64,000 bases of DNA, from the NCBI RefSeq assembly GCF_000003815.2, contig NC_049979.1, positions 30,508,859 through 30,572,858 on the forward strand, given 5' to 3'. The position numbers and the translations under genes were made by a program. Source of the stretch: Branchiostoma floridae. Taxonomy: Eukaryota; Chordata; Leptocardii; Amphioxiformes; Branchiostomatidae. How positions within the stretch are numbered: the first letter of the stretch is position 1; every line of letters starts with the position of its first letter. Of the stretch, positions 24,345 to 33,501 are shown piece by piece. The notes under the pieces are model-generated. The model was given only the letters and a program-made list of their open reading frames with translations. It was not told where the DNA came from and ran no database searches.

Positions 24345-24601
24345 CAGAAGAGATTTTAGACGCAGTAAACAAGATGATTTTGACCCCCTTTGTCTCCCAA
24401 CAAGCAATCATTATGGTATCTTCCAAGATGTCATAGTTGAAAGGGCATGCTTCACCACAGAACTTTTCAGGACATACCATATGGGAGGGGGTGCTAAACA
24501 TGGGCTGTGTATGTGTTTGGACGACACAATGCGACAGGTCATATCCAAGGAGCTTAGCGTCGAACGTGACCTGAACTGTTGCATGTTCAGCCCATCTTTT
24601 G
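24345..24601 (+). CDS. candidate exon of an unidentified plus-strand gene in the giant element
   Basis: Bounded by an acceptor (GGTCTTTAG|CAG) and a donor (TTTTG|GTAAGA) with 85 complete codons open between them. The product includes GIFQDVIVERACFTTELF and GGGAKHGLCMCLDDTMRQ, with mixed composition and no low complexity. I recognise no family. No confident upstream or downstream exon was found, and the minus strand is also partly open here, so this could be chance. Confidence 0.35.
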
Positions 24602-24747
24602 GTAAGAGTTTATCTAATCTCCTGAAGGTCATGTTGATTTGATTATAAATAGACATTTATCAATTCTCTATCGTTTCAACAAAAAGTTATATCACACTTT
24701 TACAAAGCATCTAGATCTGCAAAATGTGCCGTAAAGTGACATAAGCT

Positions 24748-24848
24748 CCTCACAATTCTAATGTATGGCGCAGAAGCCTGGACCCTGACAGCCACTAAAG
24801 AACGGCTCTTGGACCGCTTTGACCAACCGGCCACCAGTCTTAAGACTA
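24748..24848 (+). mobile_element. short LINE reverse-transcriptase fragment
   Basis: One frame reads ILMYGAEAWTLTATKERLLD, closely resembling the LLYGSETWTL block downstream of the polymerase domain of RTE/CR1-like LINEs. Only about 30 codons are recognisable; the rest is missing. Confidence 0.65.
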
Positions 24849-25776
24849 ATCCAATCAGCCCGATAAATTGTGTTCCAAAGGGTGCAGGATCAGTGGCATA
24901 TCAACTTGTTTAAATCCAGAACCTCTGGGTTATGTAACACAAACAATTGCTTCACACAAAGCCCGTTCACACACTGCTCCTTCAAACACAGCTCCTTCAT
25001 ATACAGCCCATTCACATACAGTTCCTTCACACATAGCTTCTTTATTGAGCACAAACAATCCCTACTGCTAAAACAGCTTTTGTCCCTATAGGCTTTCGTA
25101 GGTCCATTATAAGTAGGATGACGTGATAGCCAGCCCAAGTAGATAGCCCAGGTAGACAGCCAAGCCTTTTCCATAAACCCCTTGATCTGATAATTTTTTT
25201 TTGTCTCAGTGAATTTCTTTTCTAACTATTGCACATGTCATTGCACATTGTTCTTTAAAACTGCAGCAAATCCAGCAAAGATGCTCCCAGGGCTGATGAT
25301 ATTTATTCCACTCTATGGTAATCCTTCTTGTGAGAGTGCGAGTGCTAGATCTGAAGCTTGCATGGTTTGTCAATGAAACTGCTGAAATGAGCAAAATTTG
25401 ACCAAAATGGGAAAGCTTAGTTAGACCATACGGTCCATACCTGTTTCCAATCCCAAAAGTCTCTAGATTGGGCCAGAAGTTTCAAGGGAAAGGAGGATTT
25501 TCAAGAATTTTAGGTGCCTCTATTTTTGTATTCCCATTTTGAGCCCTCTACTGTGCAATGCAACTCTGATGTCAGCTCTATGTGTGTGCACTGCAGTGTA
25601 GCTGTGGCTCTCCTGAAGTATGTCCCATTCTAGGGATGTTCTGTACCCCAAAGGCACTGATATTCATAATCATTTATTCTAAAGGCACATCATCAGGAAT
25701 TGTCAGGGATTCTCATTAACTTCAGGTTTTCAGTAACAATGTAATTATGGCGTTAGATGGCAACCCTGACTACATG

Positions 25777-25858
25777 TACATTACTCTCCAAGCAGAGGTT
25801 GAGTCGCACAGATATAGTAGTAGTTAGAAAAATTACATGCTTGGAGAGTAATGTACAT
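25777..25858. repeat. hairpin with 20-bp arms
   Basis: TGTACATTACTCTCCAAGCA and TGCTTGGAGAGTAATGTACA are perfect reverse complements separated by about 42 bp. CTCCAAGCAG also occurs in palindromic repeats at 46381 and 50840, so this is probably a minimal MITE. Confidence 0.75.
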
Positions 25859-25914
25859 GGCCACTAGTATCCAGGGCTGTCCCACTACAACTTTTCATAA
25901 TAACAAAAGTAGAA

Positions 25915-26130
25915 CAAACACACACACAAACACACACACACACACACACACACACTCACTCACACACACACAGACGCGCACACACACACACACACACACA
26001 GACGCGCACACACACACAGACGCACGCACACACACACACACACACACGCACAGACGCGCACACTCACACACACACACAGACGCGCACACACACACACACA
26101 GACGTGCGCACACACACACGCACACACATT
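25915..26130. repeat. (CA)n array with CAGACGCGCACA interruptions
   Basis: Over 200 bases of CA repeats with a higher-order CAGACGCGCACAC unit. The His/Thr and Cys/Val frames are artefacts. Confidence 0.92.
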
Positions 26131-28860
26131 TGAAGGACAAGAAATATGAAACATTTTATTGTAATATGTACTTTATTACTCTCTCAGGTTATGAAAAAAG
26201 TTTTATTTTCATGAAACATTTTTGTGAAAACATTTAACAAACTGTCCACAATTTCTGAAAACATTAATCCTACAACTTTCTACATATTTCTAGTTTTCTA
26301 AGTTGATCATACAGCTATATGCAACAGAGGTAACATCTGTAAGATGGAACCAGACCACTTTGTACCTTCTCATTACAGATCTAAGACATATATCAAGAAT
26401 GCTTATATGTTATTTCCTTGCATGTGCACATCCAAAGTTTGTCAGCATGCAACCTCTGTTCACAATATACTTGCAGGTTTGGTACATTTCTGCTTTCATG
26501 GAAAAAGTTCACAGAAATATTCCAGGTGAATCACGTGTATCATCACATCATGTGTTATTACTGTACAACAACCCTTACATATTATGTACATCGAAATCAT
26601 CTACTGAGTGATAATGTTTATTTGCTTCATCAGAGTAGGATAAGTTCTGGTGTCACATGTACAGGTACATTATGGCATTATGTCAGCAACTACTTGTATC
26701 ACCATCTGTCCAGTATACAGCCTGCGTATTATTCCATTGTTGCATTACAACTATACTGAGGTGTGCTCAGCCACAAAGTGCCCCCACGACCACCCCCGGT
26801 CAAGGGACCGGTAAGCGGTAACTATACTGAGTTGACAGCCAAATGTGACATCTTCTAATGTCTACACTTTCTAATGAATATAGATGTAGAAGAAGAGAGA
26901 CTAGTGACATGCTAGAATGATTTATAAAGATGTTTACACTACTGTAGGCCTTCTTGTGGTACAAGTTCAATATAGAATCAAGAAGGAATCAGAAAATTGG
27001 CAACACCAAATGTACATCTATTCTTGAATAAGAATGCAAATGTTGGAGGGTGTGGTTTCATACAGATATGGGTTCATTCATGTTTTGAGTTGTGTTGTAT
27101 CACTTAACTAAGAAATATGTAGAAATTTTCATTGATCTGCTACCTAGCATTATGGTATATGTATAGTGCTATTGCTTCTGACAGTAACTTAGTTGTGTTT
27201 CTACTTTCTCCCTTTGTTTGGACCTTTGACCTAAATGCCAGGGGATTGCTGAAGATTATTATTATTCCTTTCTTTGACCTTTTCTTTACTGTCTTTTTTG
27301 TATTGATGCAGATAATATTCTAGATTGCTCTGCTCAAGACAAATTACACCATTTGACCACTGTCATAGAATCGATGAAAAAATTCAAAACAATGTCTGCT
27401 TTGGTTAGAGAGTTTGTTTGTCTTAACAACATGTACATAATTGTGCAACATTAGTGCAAATATATTTTTTTGCAAAGTTCATTTCCTACTGACAAGGAAC
27501 AACAAAACCCCACAAGAAAACATACCCATTAATTGATCAAGCAATTTTTCGGCATGTTTGGTTGTTTTGAAGTTGCCGAAGCAATACAAAGAAAATACAT
27601 ACATTGATGTTCTTTCCAGGCCAAAGATGTTAATGTGTCAAAAAATGTTGACTATGCCTCTATACATCTGTCAAATGAAAATACTCATCTCCTGAGGAAA
27701 TGATAGGGTGCATTTTCCTAAATTGCACTTAATCATCATCACAGCTCCTAAATAAAATACTGTGCCACTTAGCTTACACTGGTGATAATGACAACCTTAC
27801 TCATATGGTATCAGTAATTATATTTTATTATCATATGGCCAGGGGACATGGACCAATCAGAAGGCCTCATTTCATGTAAGTTGTGATACCGTAACAGATG
27901 GAAAATTATACAAATGAACTCGACAAACTGGAGCAGGCGCAGGTGGATAAAACTATGGAGTGTGCAACAGTTTGTAACATAATAAATCGACTTTGTTATT
28001 TTTTATGCTTGAAGTTGAAGCATACAGATTCCCAAAAGAAAAGAAAAGAAGATTAAATCATGTAGAACAAATAACAAATTTGATTAACTGTCTTCTATTA
28101 GACCAAAACCTATTTCTTTGCAACAAAAATAAATAGTTCTGTAAGTTAGTTATTCTACCTAAAGGGAAATACCCTGTAGCAAAAAAAGATGCTTTTAATG
28201 TGTCTAACTTCTAAGTGTAGAATCTGAGATGAATTTCAATATCAATCAAACTTCAGAGTGAGGAAAAAAACTTGAGATTTCCATCTTAACATGTTACCTA
28301 ATTATAGACACAGAACTCAACTTGCCTTCACAAAAACACTTCGTTCAAATGCTTTATCAAGGTTAGTGTGCAAACATTCATTTTAGGCTTTTCAAGTAGC
28401 AAAACAAAAGGCAAATTAGCTTTTATTTAAGCTTCACTGACAGTTCTCTTGCATGGAAATAATTCACTTGACACATTGATTCAATAACACCTTTGACATT
28501 CAGTACAACAAAATGCAACCTAATCACCTGAAACTTGGCATAGGAGTGCCCTGGACATATACAGACGCAGATTTAATAACACTTTGCCATGCAGTACAAA
28601 AAGACTTGATTTTGTAATTTGATTGTAAATTGTCAGAAACTTTTGTGGTCACGATTTGTCTCCTTGAAGTTTAACACTCTCCTTGCTTTTTGTACAATTT
28701 ACACTAAAAACACCTGACTGTACACAACATTTTTAACTTTGTCTATTATGTGTTAAATTTTTTGCACAGGGACGATTGTGCAGCACTGTTGCTTGGGGAA
28801 GGAGGTGGAGTGAAATATTCTGTATTTGCACATAAGCAAATGTCAGCCTACATGTATCTA
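26131..28860. other. noncoding interior of the giant element downstream of the large gene
   Basis: AT-rich sequence without a supported gene. At 28784-28850 there is a copy of a dispersed repeat (GTTGCTTGGGGAAGGAGGTGG) also found near 41955-42120 and partly at 46430-46460. This stretch lies between the LINE fragment and the end of the large minus-strand gene. Confidence 0.45.
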
Positions 28861-28862
28861 GT

Positions 28863-28868
28863 TTTATT
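28863..28868 (-). promoter_or_regulatory. poly(A) signal of the large cargo gene
   Basis: AATAAA on the minus strand about 30 bp beyond the TAA stop (28899-28897). The very short 3' untranslated region supports this as the true gene end. Confidence 0.55.
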
Positions 28869-28896
28869 TTAACAGTCTAAATAAAAACTGTCAACC

Positions 28897-31800
28897 TTAT
28901 TCCTTACTCTCAAAAGCCATTTCAATGTCTTTGAATTCAGTCAACAAACAGAATCGTTTAGCAGTTGAACATGTTTTGATTTTAACATTATTCGCAATGA
29001 CAGTTTCAATACGTTCATTGGAAGTATCCTTTGTTAGTCTGTATATATTTGATTTTAGACTTACTTTTTGTAACCAGTGCACATTTATATTACCATTCTC
29101 TTGATCGACTTGAAGAATTTTCACTACTGCAAAACCAGCATTATTCTTGTTGTAGTTCTCATCATCATACCTTAAAAGTGCATATTCACCTGCTTTGATA
29201 GAGTCATGACCAAGTCTAAAGTTATCATCTGTATACAATCTTTCTGTCATTGCTTCTTCAACTGATGTTGGTTTGACAACATGGATGTGACACAGAACAT
29301 TTTTTCTCCAACTGTGAGTCAAATTAGGTGTGATTCTGTGATTTACCATTATTTGATCTGACAATGACTTGATTGTATAGATACCATTAATGGTTGATGT
29401 ATTGTCAGGTGGTGACAAAATGACATGGAGAATAACTGGCTTTGAAAAATCATTTTTCCATACCTTTGAAGTAAGCACACTGGCACGCAGGAACCAAGCG
29501 TCATTATTGAAACCATCTTGCACAAAAAAAACAATCTCTCTACATTCCACACCATTCACTTCTGCCTCACAAAGAAGTTTTAATGTTGTGTACAATTGTG
29601 ATGCTGTCTTTAAACTATACTTGACATTTGGGGTAACATCATTGCTTGTAGTTGTACATGAAAAGTCCAAGGCTGAGGACTTGTATTCCTCCCACTCTTC
29701 CAAAGACACTGTAACATTATCATTTTCATCGCGAGAAATTGCATCAAAAGGTTTCAAACTGGTGAAAAATGAATCAAATGAATCTGGGTCGACTGAATTT
29801 GCGACAATTTCAAAGTCATTTTCATGTAAGATTTCTTTATTAGTACCTTTACATTCAGTGCCTATGAAAAGTCTGTTTAAGTCTTCTGAACATGGTGCTT
29901 TAGCTTTGCAAGACATATATTTTTGCTTGATTTTATCTTTTAATGCCTTCATGAAAGGTGCCGAGTATTCCTTGTGTTTCAGGTACAAATCATGCCGTTT
30001 TTGCGCCCTTAACTTTTTATTTCCTCTTCGTCCCCATTTAGACCTGGGCGTGTCATCCTCAATTTCTACATTAGACTGAGTTTTTGAGGTTTGTTCGCCT
30101 TTTTGTGTGCCTGCAGAACATGACTCATTGCCTTCTTCCATTAATACTGATGCTTTGCAATGATCTAATACTTTGCTTATTTTTTTGTTAGTTATGTTGT
30201 GTCTTTTAGCTCTGATTGGTAACTGCTCGCTTTGGAAGTCATTAAAAAGTCTTAGATTTAGTTCTGTTCTTCGTAGGTAAGAATTATATATAGGTTCATC
30301 TAGATATTTGTAATTTACACTTTGTTTATCTGAATAGATATTCTTTATCAAATTGTGCCAAGACTCTTGTTCAGCTGGTCCCCCGTGTTTTGGGTGTACG
30401 TCACTTCTGCCAAATGCACAAACAGTTTCGGGGTTATCGAAATATTTAGAAAACTTCTTTATAACACTACGTGAGACATGTTTTGATAAGTTGGTAACAC
30501 TGAATTTTTTTATTTCCTCCGCAATAACTTTAGCTGTCAGAGCATCTGAAGAATCTAAAAATTGTTTCCACATCTCCCACAGCAAAGCATGAAATTTTTC
30601 CTCTCCTACTGTTGTGAAAGTAGTATTTAGAAAAGTTTCTATGGTGTTGTTAACATGTGAAAGTTCAACAATGCGAGATGCATAAGGAAAGTTTTCTCTT
30701 GCGGCCTTCCACTCTGCTGGGTCTGCATCAAGTTTCACCAAATTAGGCTGTACTTTATCTCCCCTTCCCCTCATTTTTTCACAATATTTCAAGAATGTAT
30801 TAATGCCTTTACTTATAGAAAATGCTGTGTTGTCATTGAGAGTGTAAATTTCACAGACAGGGTATTTAGCAGTTGGGTATGAATCTCCCCTGATGATATC
30901 AACATCAACATGTAATGACCACACCTGGATTTTATGGCCATCAACAAAATGGCCATAACCTGTGCCATCAATTTGTAGAACATTGTGACCAAATAGGTTA
31001 TATAGTTTAACAGCAACGAAATCGGTGCAAACTGCAAGGATACCCATTCCCCCATTGAGGTATTCTAATGATACTATATATGATTTATGGAGGCCTACCC
31101 GCTTCTTAGCGTCATAGGTTTGGGCTTTCTTGCTCCTTTCTTCGTTAAGTTTTGACAAGTAATGAAGCAGAGCTTCTACACGATGGTATTCTTTCCTTAT
31201 AGGACTTTCGTCTGACATGTGTTGAACATCTTTCAAGTAGGGGTATGTTTCCTCGGTTTCTTTTGTTCTGTCATGTCGACTTTCTGAATACCTAAGATTT
31301 TCTCTTCCACTAACATAGGATATGGGATTGTTATGAAAAGCCTCTCTATTATTTCGAAGGAATTTCTGAGCAGGTTTTGTTACTGACGGCGTCTTCCGTT
31401 TTATTTGTAAATGGCCTTCTGTTTCATTGATGTGTACATCACACTGCAACCCCTTCCTTCCTCTGTTGCGTTGTGGTAGAGCACCATATAAGTGTCTGTG
31501 CCTCCTAGTTTTGCTCGTTATGGTCTCTCTGAAACGTATCTTAATTGCTGAATTATCATCTTTGACCGTGCCACAAGCCAACCATGTTTTGGTAACATTG
31601 CATCCGGTATTGAAATTACCACACCTAAACCTTGCACTTACTCCCTTTCCATTATGCAACAACTGATGTGATCTAAAGCTACTTCCATTAGAATGCCACA
31701 ATACAGTGTTATCATTTAAGTGAAACTCAGAGAAATAAGTGGTCCACTGAGACTTAAAACAAAGGTTATCAGTATCAACCGCAGAAGTAAATGTATCCCA

Positions 31801-33501
31801 ACTCATATCAAAATATCTACCTTCATCAGGAATCGGGTCATCACAGTCGAAACAAAAATCTCCCCTTGGAATTTTGTAATCAAGGGCACATGTCCAAAAC
31901 TCTTGGGAAAGTCCACTTTCCCTACTGGATGTGTCCAGTGCTCTTTCAATCGATTCTTCTGTGTCAACTGTGATCAAGTTGGGAGATAATATATTACTAC
32001 TTTTAGCAAGGGCAATGTCAGAGTCTGACATCTTTTTACATTTTGATGAAGATGGTTCCACTGTATCAGATGTATTGTTTCTTTTCCTTCCCCGTTTGTC
32101 TTTCTGTCCAAATGTACCTCCATAGATAGGTCGTTTGGGGATTAGAATCTTCTCTGATGTATTACTAGCTATAGTTAGGCATCCATCTGTAGTCAGATCC
32201 AAAAATGATCTCCCCCTGTCCGTTACTTTATAATGGATGTTTCTTAAACCATCTTCAAAGTTAATGTACTCAGGAATTAGGTCATTAAACAATACACCGA
32301 GAAACTGTGTTTTCTTTCCTTTCAGAATCCCATGACTTTGCAGTGATGAGAACTTTGTCTTAACTTTAGTTTTGAGTTTTTCTGAAGTAAAACCTTTAGC
32401 AATTTCCAATATAGTTGTTTTGCTCTTGAAGCGACCTAACTCTTCAACAGTAAGCAGTAACTTTGATGCCATATCAGTGACGTTGACAAAGTCATCTTCA
32501 TTCCTATTGGATATACAACAGTTATCACAACTCATTTCACACTTTTCACCTAATTGGGATATATATTGTCCAAAATGTTTGAGCAAAAATTTCCACCGGC
32601 ATTCTTTGACGTGACAGTATTGTAAGACTTTAATTTGACATGTCATCATTTCATCTTTTGCTTTAAAATCCGCCTCCGTATATCTGTTGTTGGCAAATCG
32701 TTTTACATCAGCATCACCATAAAACAAAACACAATCCGCTACATTATCATCTTGTCTCGCAGCCCGACCTATGCCCTGCATGTAAACTTCCATTGATTCA
32801 GGCACTTCATAGTGTATTATGAGGGTCACATTAGGAATATCTATTCCTACACATAATGATTTTGTTGCTGCGATTACTTTAACCTCTTCAGAGCATATAA
32901 AAGACATGGAAGCTAACTTATCCTCTACTTGCCCATGGAAAACAGCAGGACAAATGTCATACATTTCTTCCATTTCACGGGCAAATGCATTTAAAGTTTG
33001 AATGAGGTCAAAAAATACAATGGTCTTTCCAGACGTATCTTCTATCATGGATTTTACCATGCTACAATTTTTTTTCAGTTCACTACCAGATTGCACAGAA
33101 AGTTTCAGTTCCGGGCGAAACATCGGTATTGTGCTTACAACTGGATGCCGTAAACCTGCCATGTCTATCACCTGGCTAATGTCACCGTTAGGAGGTGTTG
33201 CAGATAATGCCACACGGGGTATCTCTGGATGTTGATCCAGGACAGATTTCACCACATTGAACAAAGGTCTAAATTTATTCCATTGGTTGTGACAGTGAAC
33301 TTCTTCCAACACAAATAAACAAATTTCCTTTCGTTTCTTTATTTGAGGAAGTTCATTTTCAAATGCAACAAATTTTTCAGGAGTTAGATAAACAACATTA
33401 TACTTTCCTTCCTTCACCTTAGCTTCAACACTAAAGTCTTTTTGGGCTGACCCAAGAAAGCAGGCTGAAAGGCGCTGTGGAAGATGAAGATTACTTACAC
33501 T
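28897..33501 (-). CDS. cargo gene last exon, part 2: RecQ core, zinc finger and DDE transposase-like domain
   Basis: Open for about 1,530 codons after the frameshift. Counting from the ORF methionine at 33417: VLEEVHC (DExH box, 36-42), ALSATPP (70-76), TKSLCVGIDIPNV (185-197) and GIGRAARQ (motif VI, 215-222) are the RecQ motifs. C-R-x-K-F-L-L-K-HFG followed by CEMSCDNC is the RecQ zinc site, and 310-405 a winged helix. RCGNFNTGC...RRHRHLYG (599-644) is a WRKY/FLYWCH-like finger. LQIDGTGYGHF (Asp 817), VKLDADPAEW (Asp 897) and GGPAEQESWHNLIKN (Glu 1016 or 1018) fit a MULE-like DDE core. The last 350 residues are unassigned. Ends TAA at 28899-28897. Confidence 0.85.
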   Translation of the reverse strand, partial: SVSNLHLPQRLSACFLGSAQKDFSVEAKVKEGKYNVVYLTPEKFVAFENELPQIKKRKEICLFVLEEVHCHNQWNKFRPLFNVVKSVLDQHPEIPRVALSATPPNGDISQVIDMAGLRHPVVSTIPMFRPELKLSVQSGSELKKNCSMVKSMIEDTSGKTIVFFDLIQTLNAFAREMEEMYDICPAVFHGQVEDKLASMSFICSEEVKVIAATKSLCVGIDIPNVTLIIHYEVPESMEVYMQGIGRAARQDDNVADCVLFYGDADVKRFANNRYTEADFKAKDEMMTCQIKVLQYCHVKECRWKFLLKHFGQYISQLGEKCEMSCDNCCISNRNEDDFVNVTDMASKLLLTVEELGRFKSKTTILEIAKGFTSEKLKTKVKTKFSSLQSHGILKGKKTQFLGVLFNDLIPEYINFEDGLRNIHYKVTDRGRSFLDLTTDGCLTIASNTSEKILIPKRPIYGGTFGQKDKRGRKRNNTSDTVEPSSSKCKKMSDSDIALAKSSNILSPNLITVDTEESIERALDTSSRESGLSQEFWTCALDYKIPRGDFCFDCDDPIPDEGRYFDMSWDTFTSAVDTDNLCFKSQWTTYFSEFHLNDNTVLWHSNGSSFRSHQLLHNGKGVSARFRCGNFNTGCNVTKTWLACGTVKDDNSAIKIRFRETITSKTRRHRHLYGALPQRNRGRKGLQCDVHINETEGHLQIKRKTPSVTKPAQKFLRNNREAFHNNPISYVSGRENLRYSESRHDRTKETEETYPYLKDVQHMSDESPIRKEYHRVEALLHYLSKLNEERSKKAQTYDAKKRVGLHKSYIVSLEYLNGGMGILAVCTDFVAVKLYNLFGHNVLQIDGTGYGHFVDGHKIQVWSLHVDVDIIRGDSYPTAKYPVCEIYTLNDNTAFSISKGINTFLKYCEKMRGRGDKVQPNLVKLDADPAEWKAARENFPYASRIVELSHVNNTIETFLNTTFTTVGEEKFHALLWEMWKQFLDSSDALTAKVIAEEIKKFSVTNLSKHVSRSVIKKFSKYFDNPETVCAFGRSDVHPKHGGPAEQESWHNLIKNIYSDKQSVNYKYLDEPIYNSYLRRTELNLRLFNDFQSEQLPIRAKRHNITNKKISKVLDHCKASVLMEEGNESCSAGTQKGEQTSKTQSNVEIEDDTPRSKWGRRGNKKLRAQKRHDLYLKHKEYSAPFMKALKDKIKQKYMSCKAKAPCSEDLNRLFIGTECKGTNKEILHENDFEIVANSVDPDSFDSFFTSLKPFDAISRDENDNVTVSLEEWEEYKSSALDFSCTTTSNDVTPNVKYSLKTASQLYTTLKLLCEAEVNGVECREIVFFVQDGFNNDAWFLRASVLTSKVWKNDFSKPVILHVILSPPDNTSTINGIYTIKSLSDQIMVNHRITPNLTHSWRKNVLCHIHVVKPTSVEEAMTERLYTDDNFRLGHDSIKAGEYALLRYDDENYNKNNAGFAVVKILQVDQENGNINVHWLQKVSLKSNIYRLTKDTSNERIETVIANNVKIKTCSTAKRFCLLTEFKDIEMAFESKE

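Noticed and set aside
33474-33500. A 24-base (or 34-base) intron in the RecQ domain
   Set aside because: Too short for a spliceosomal intron; the 24-base version gives the wrong frame and the 34-base version removes conserved residues. A one-base frameshift explains the data better.
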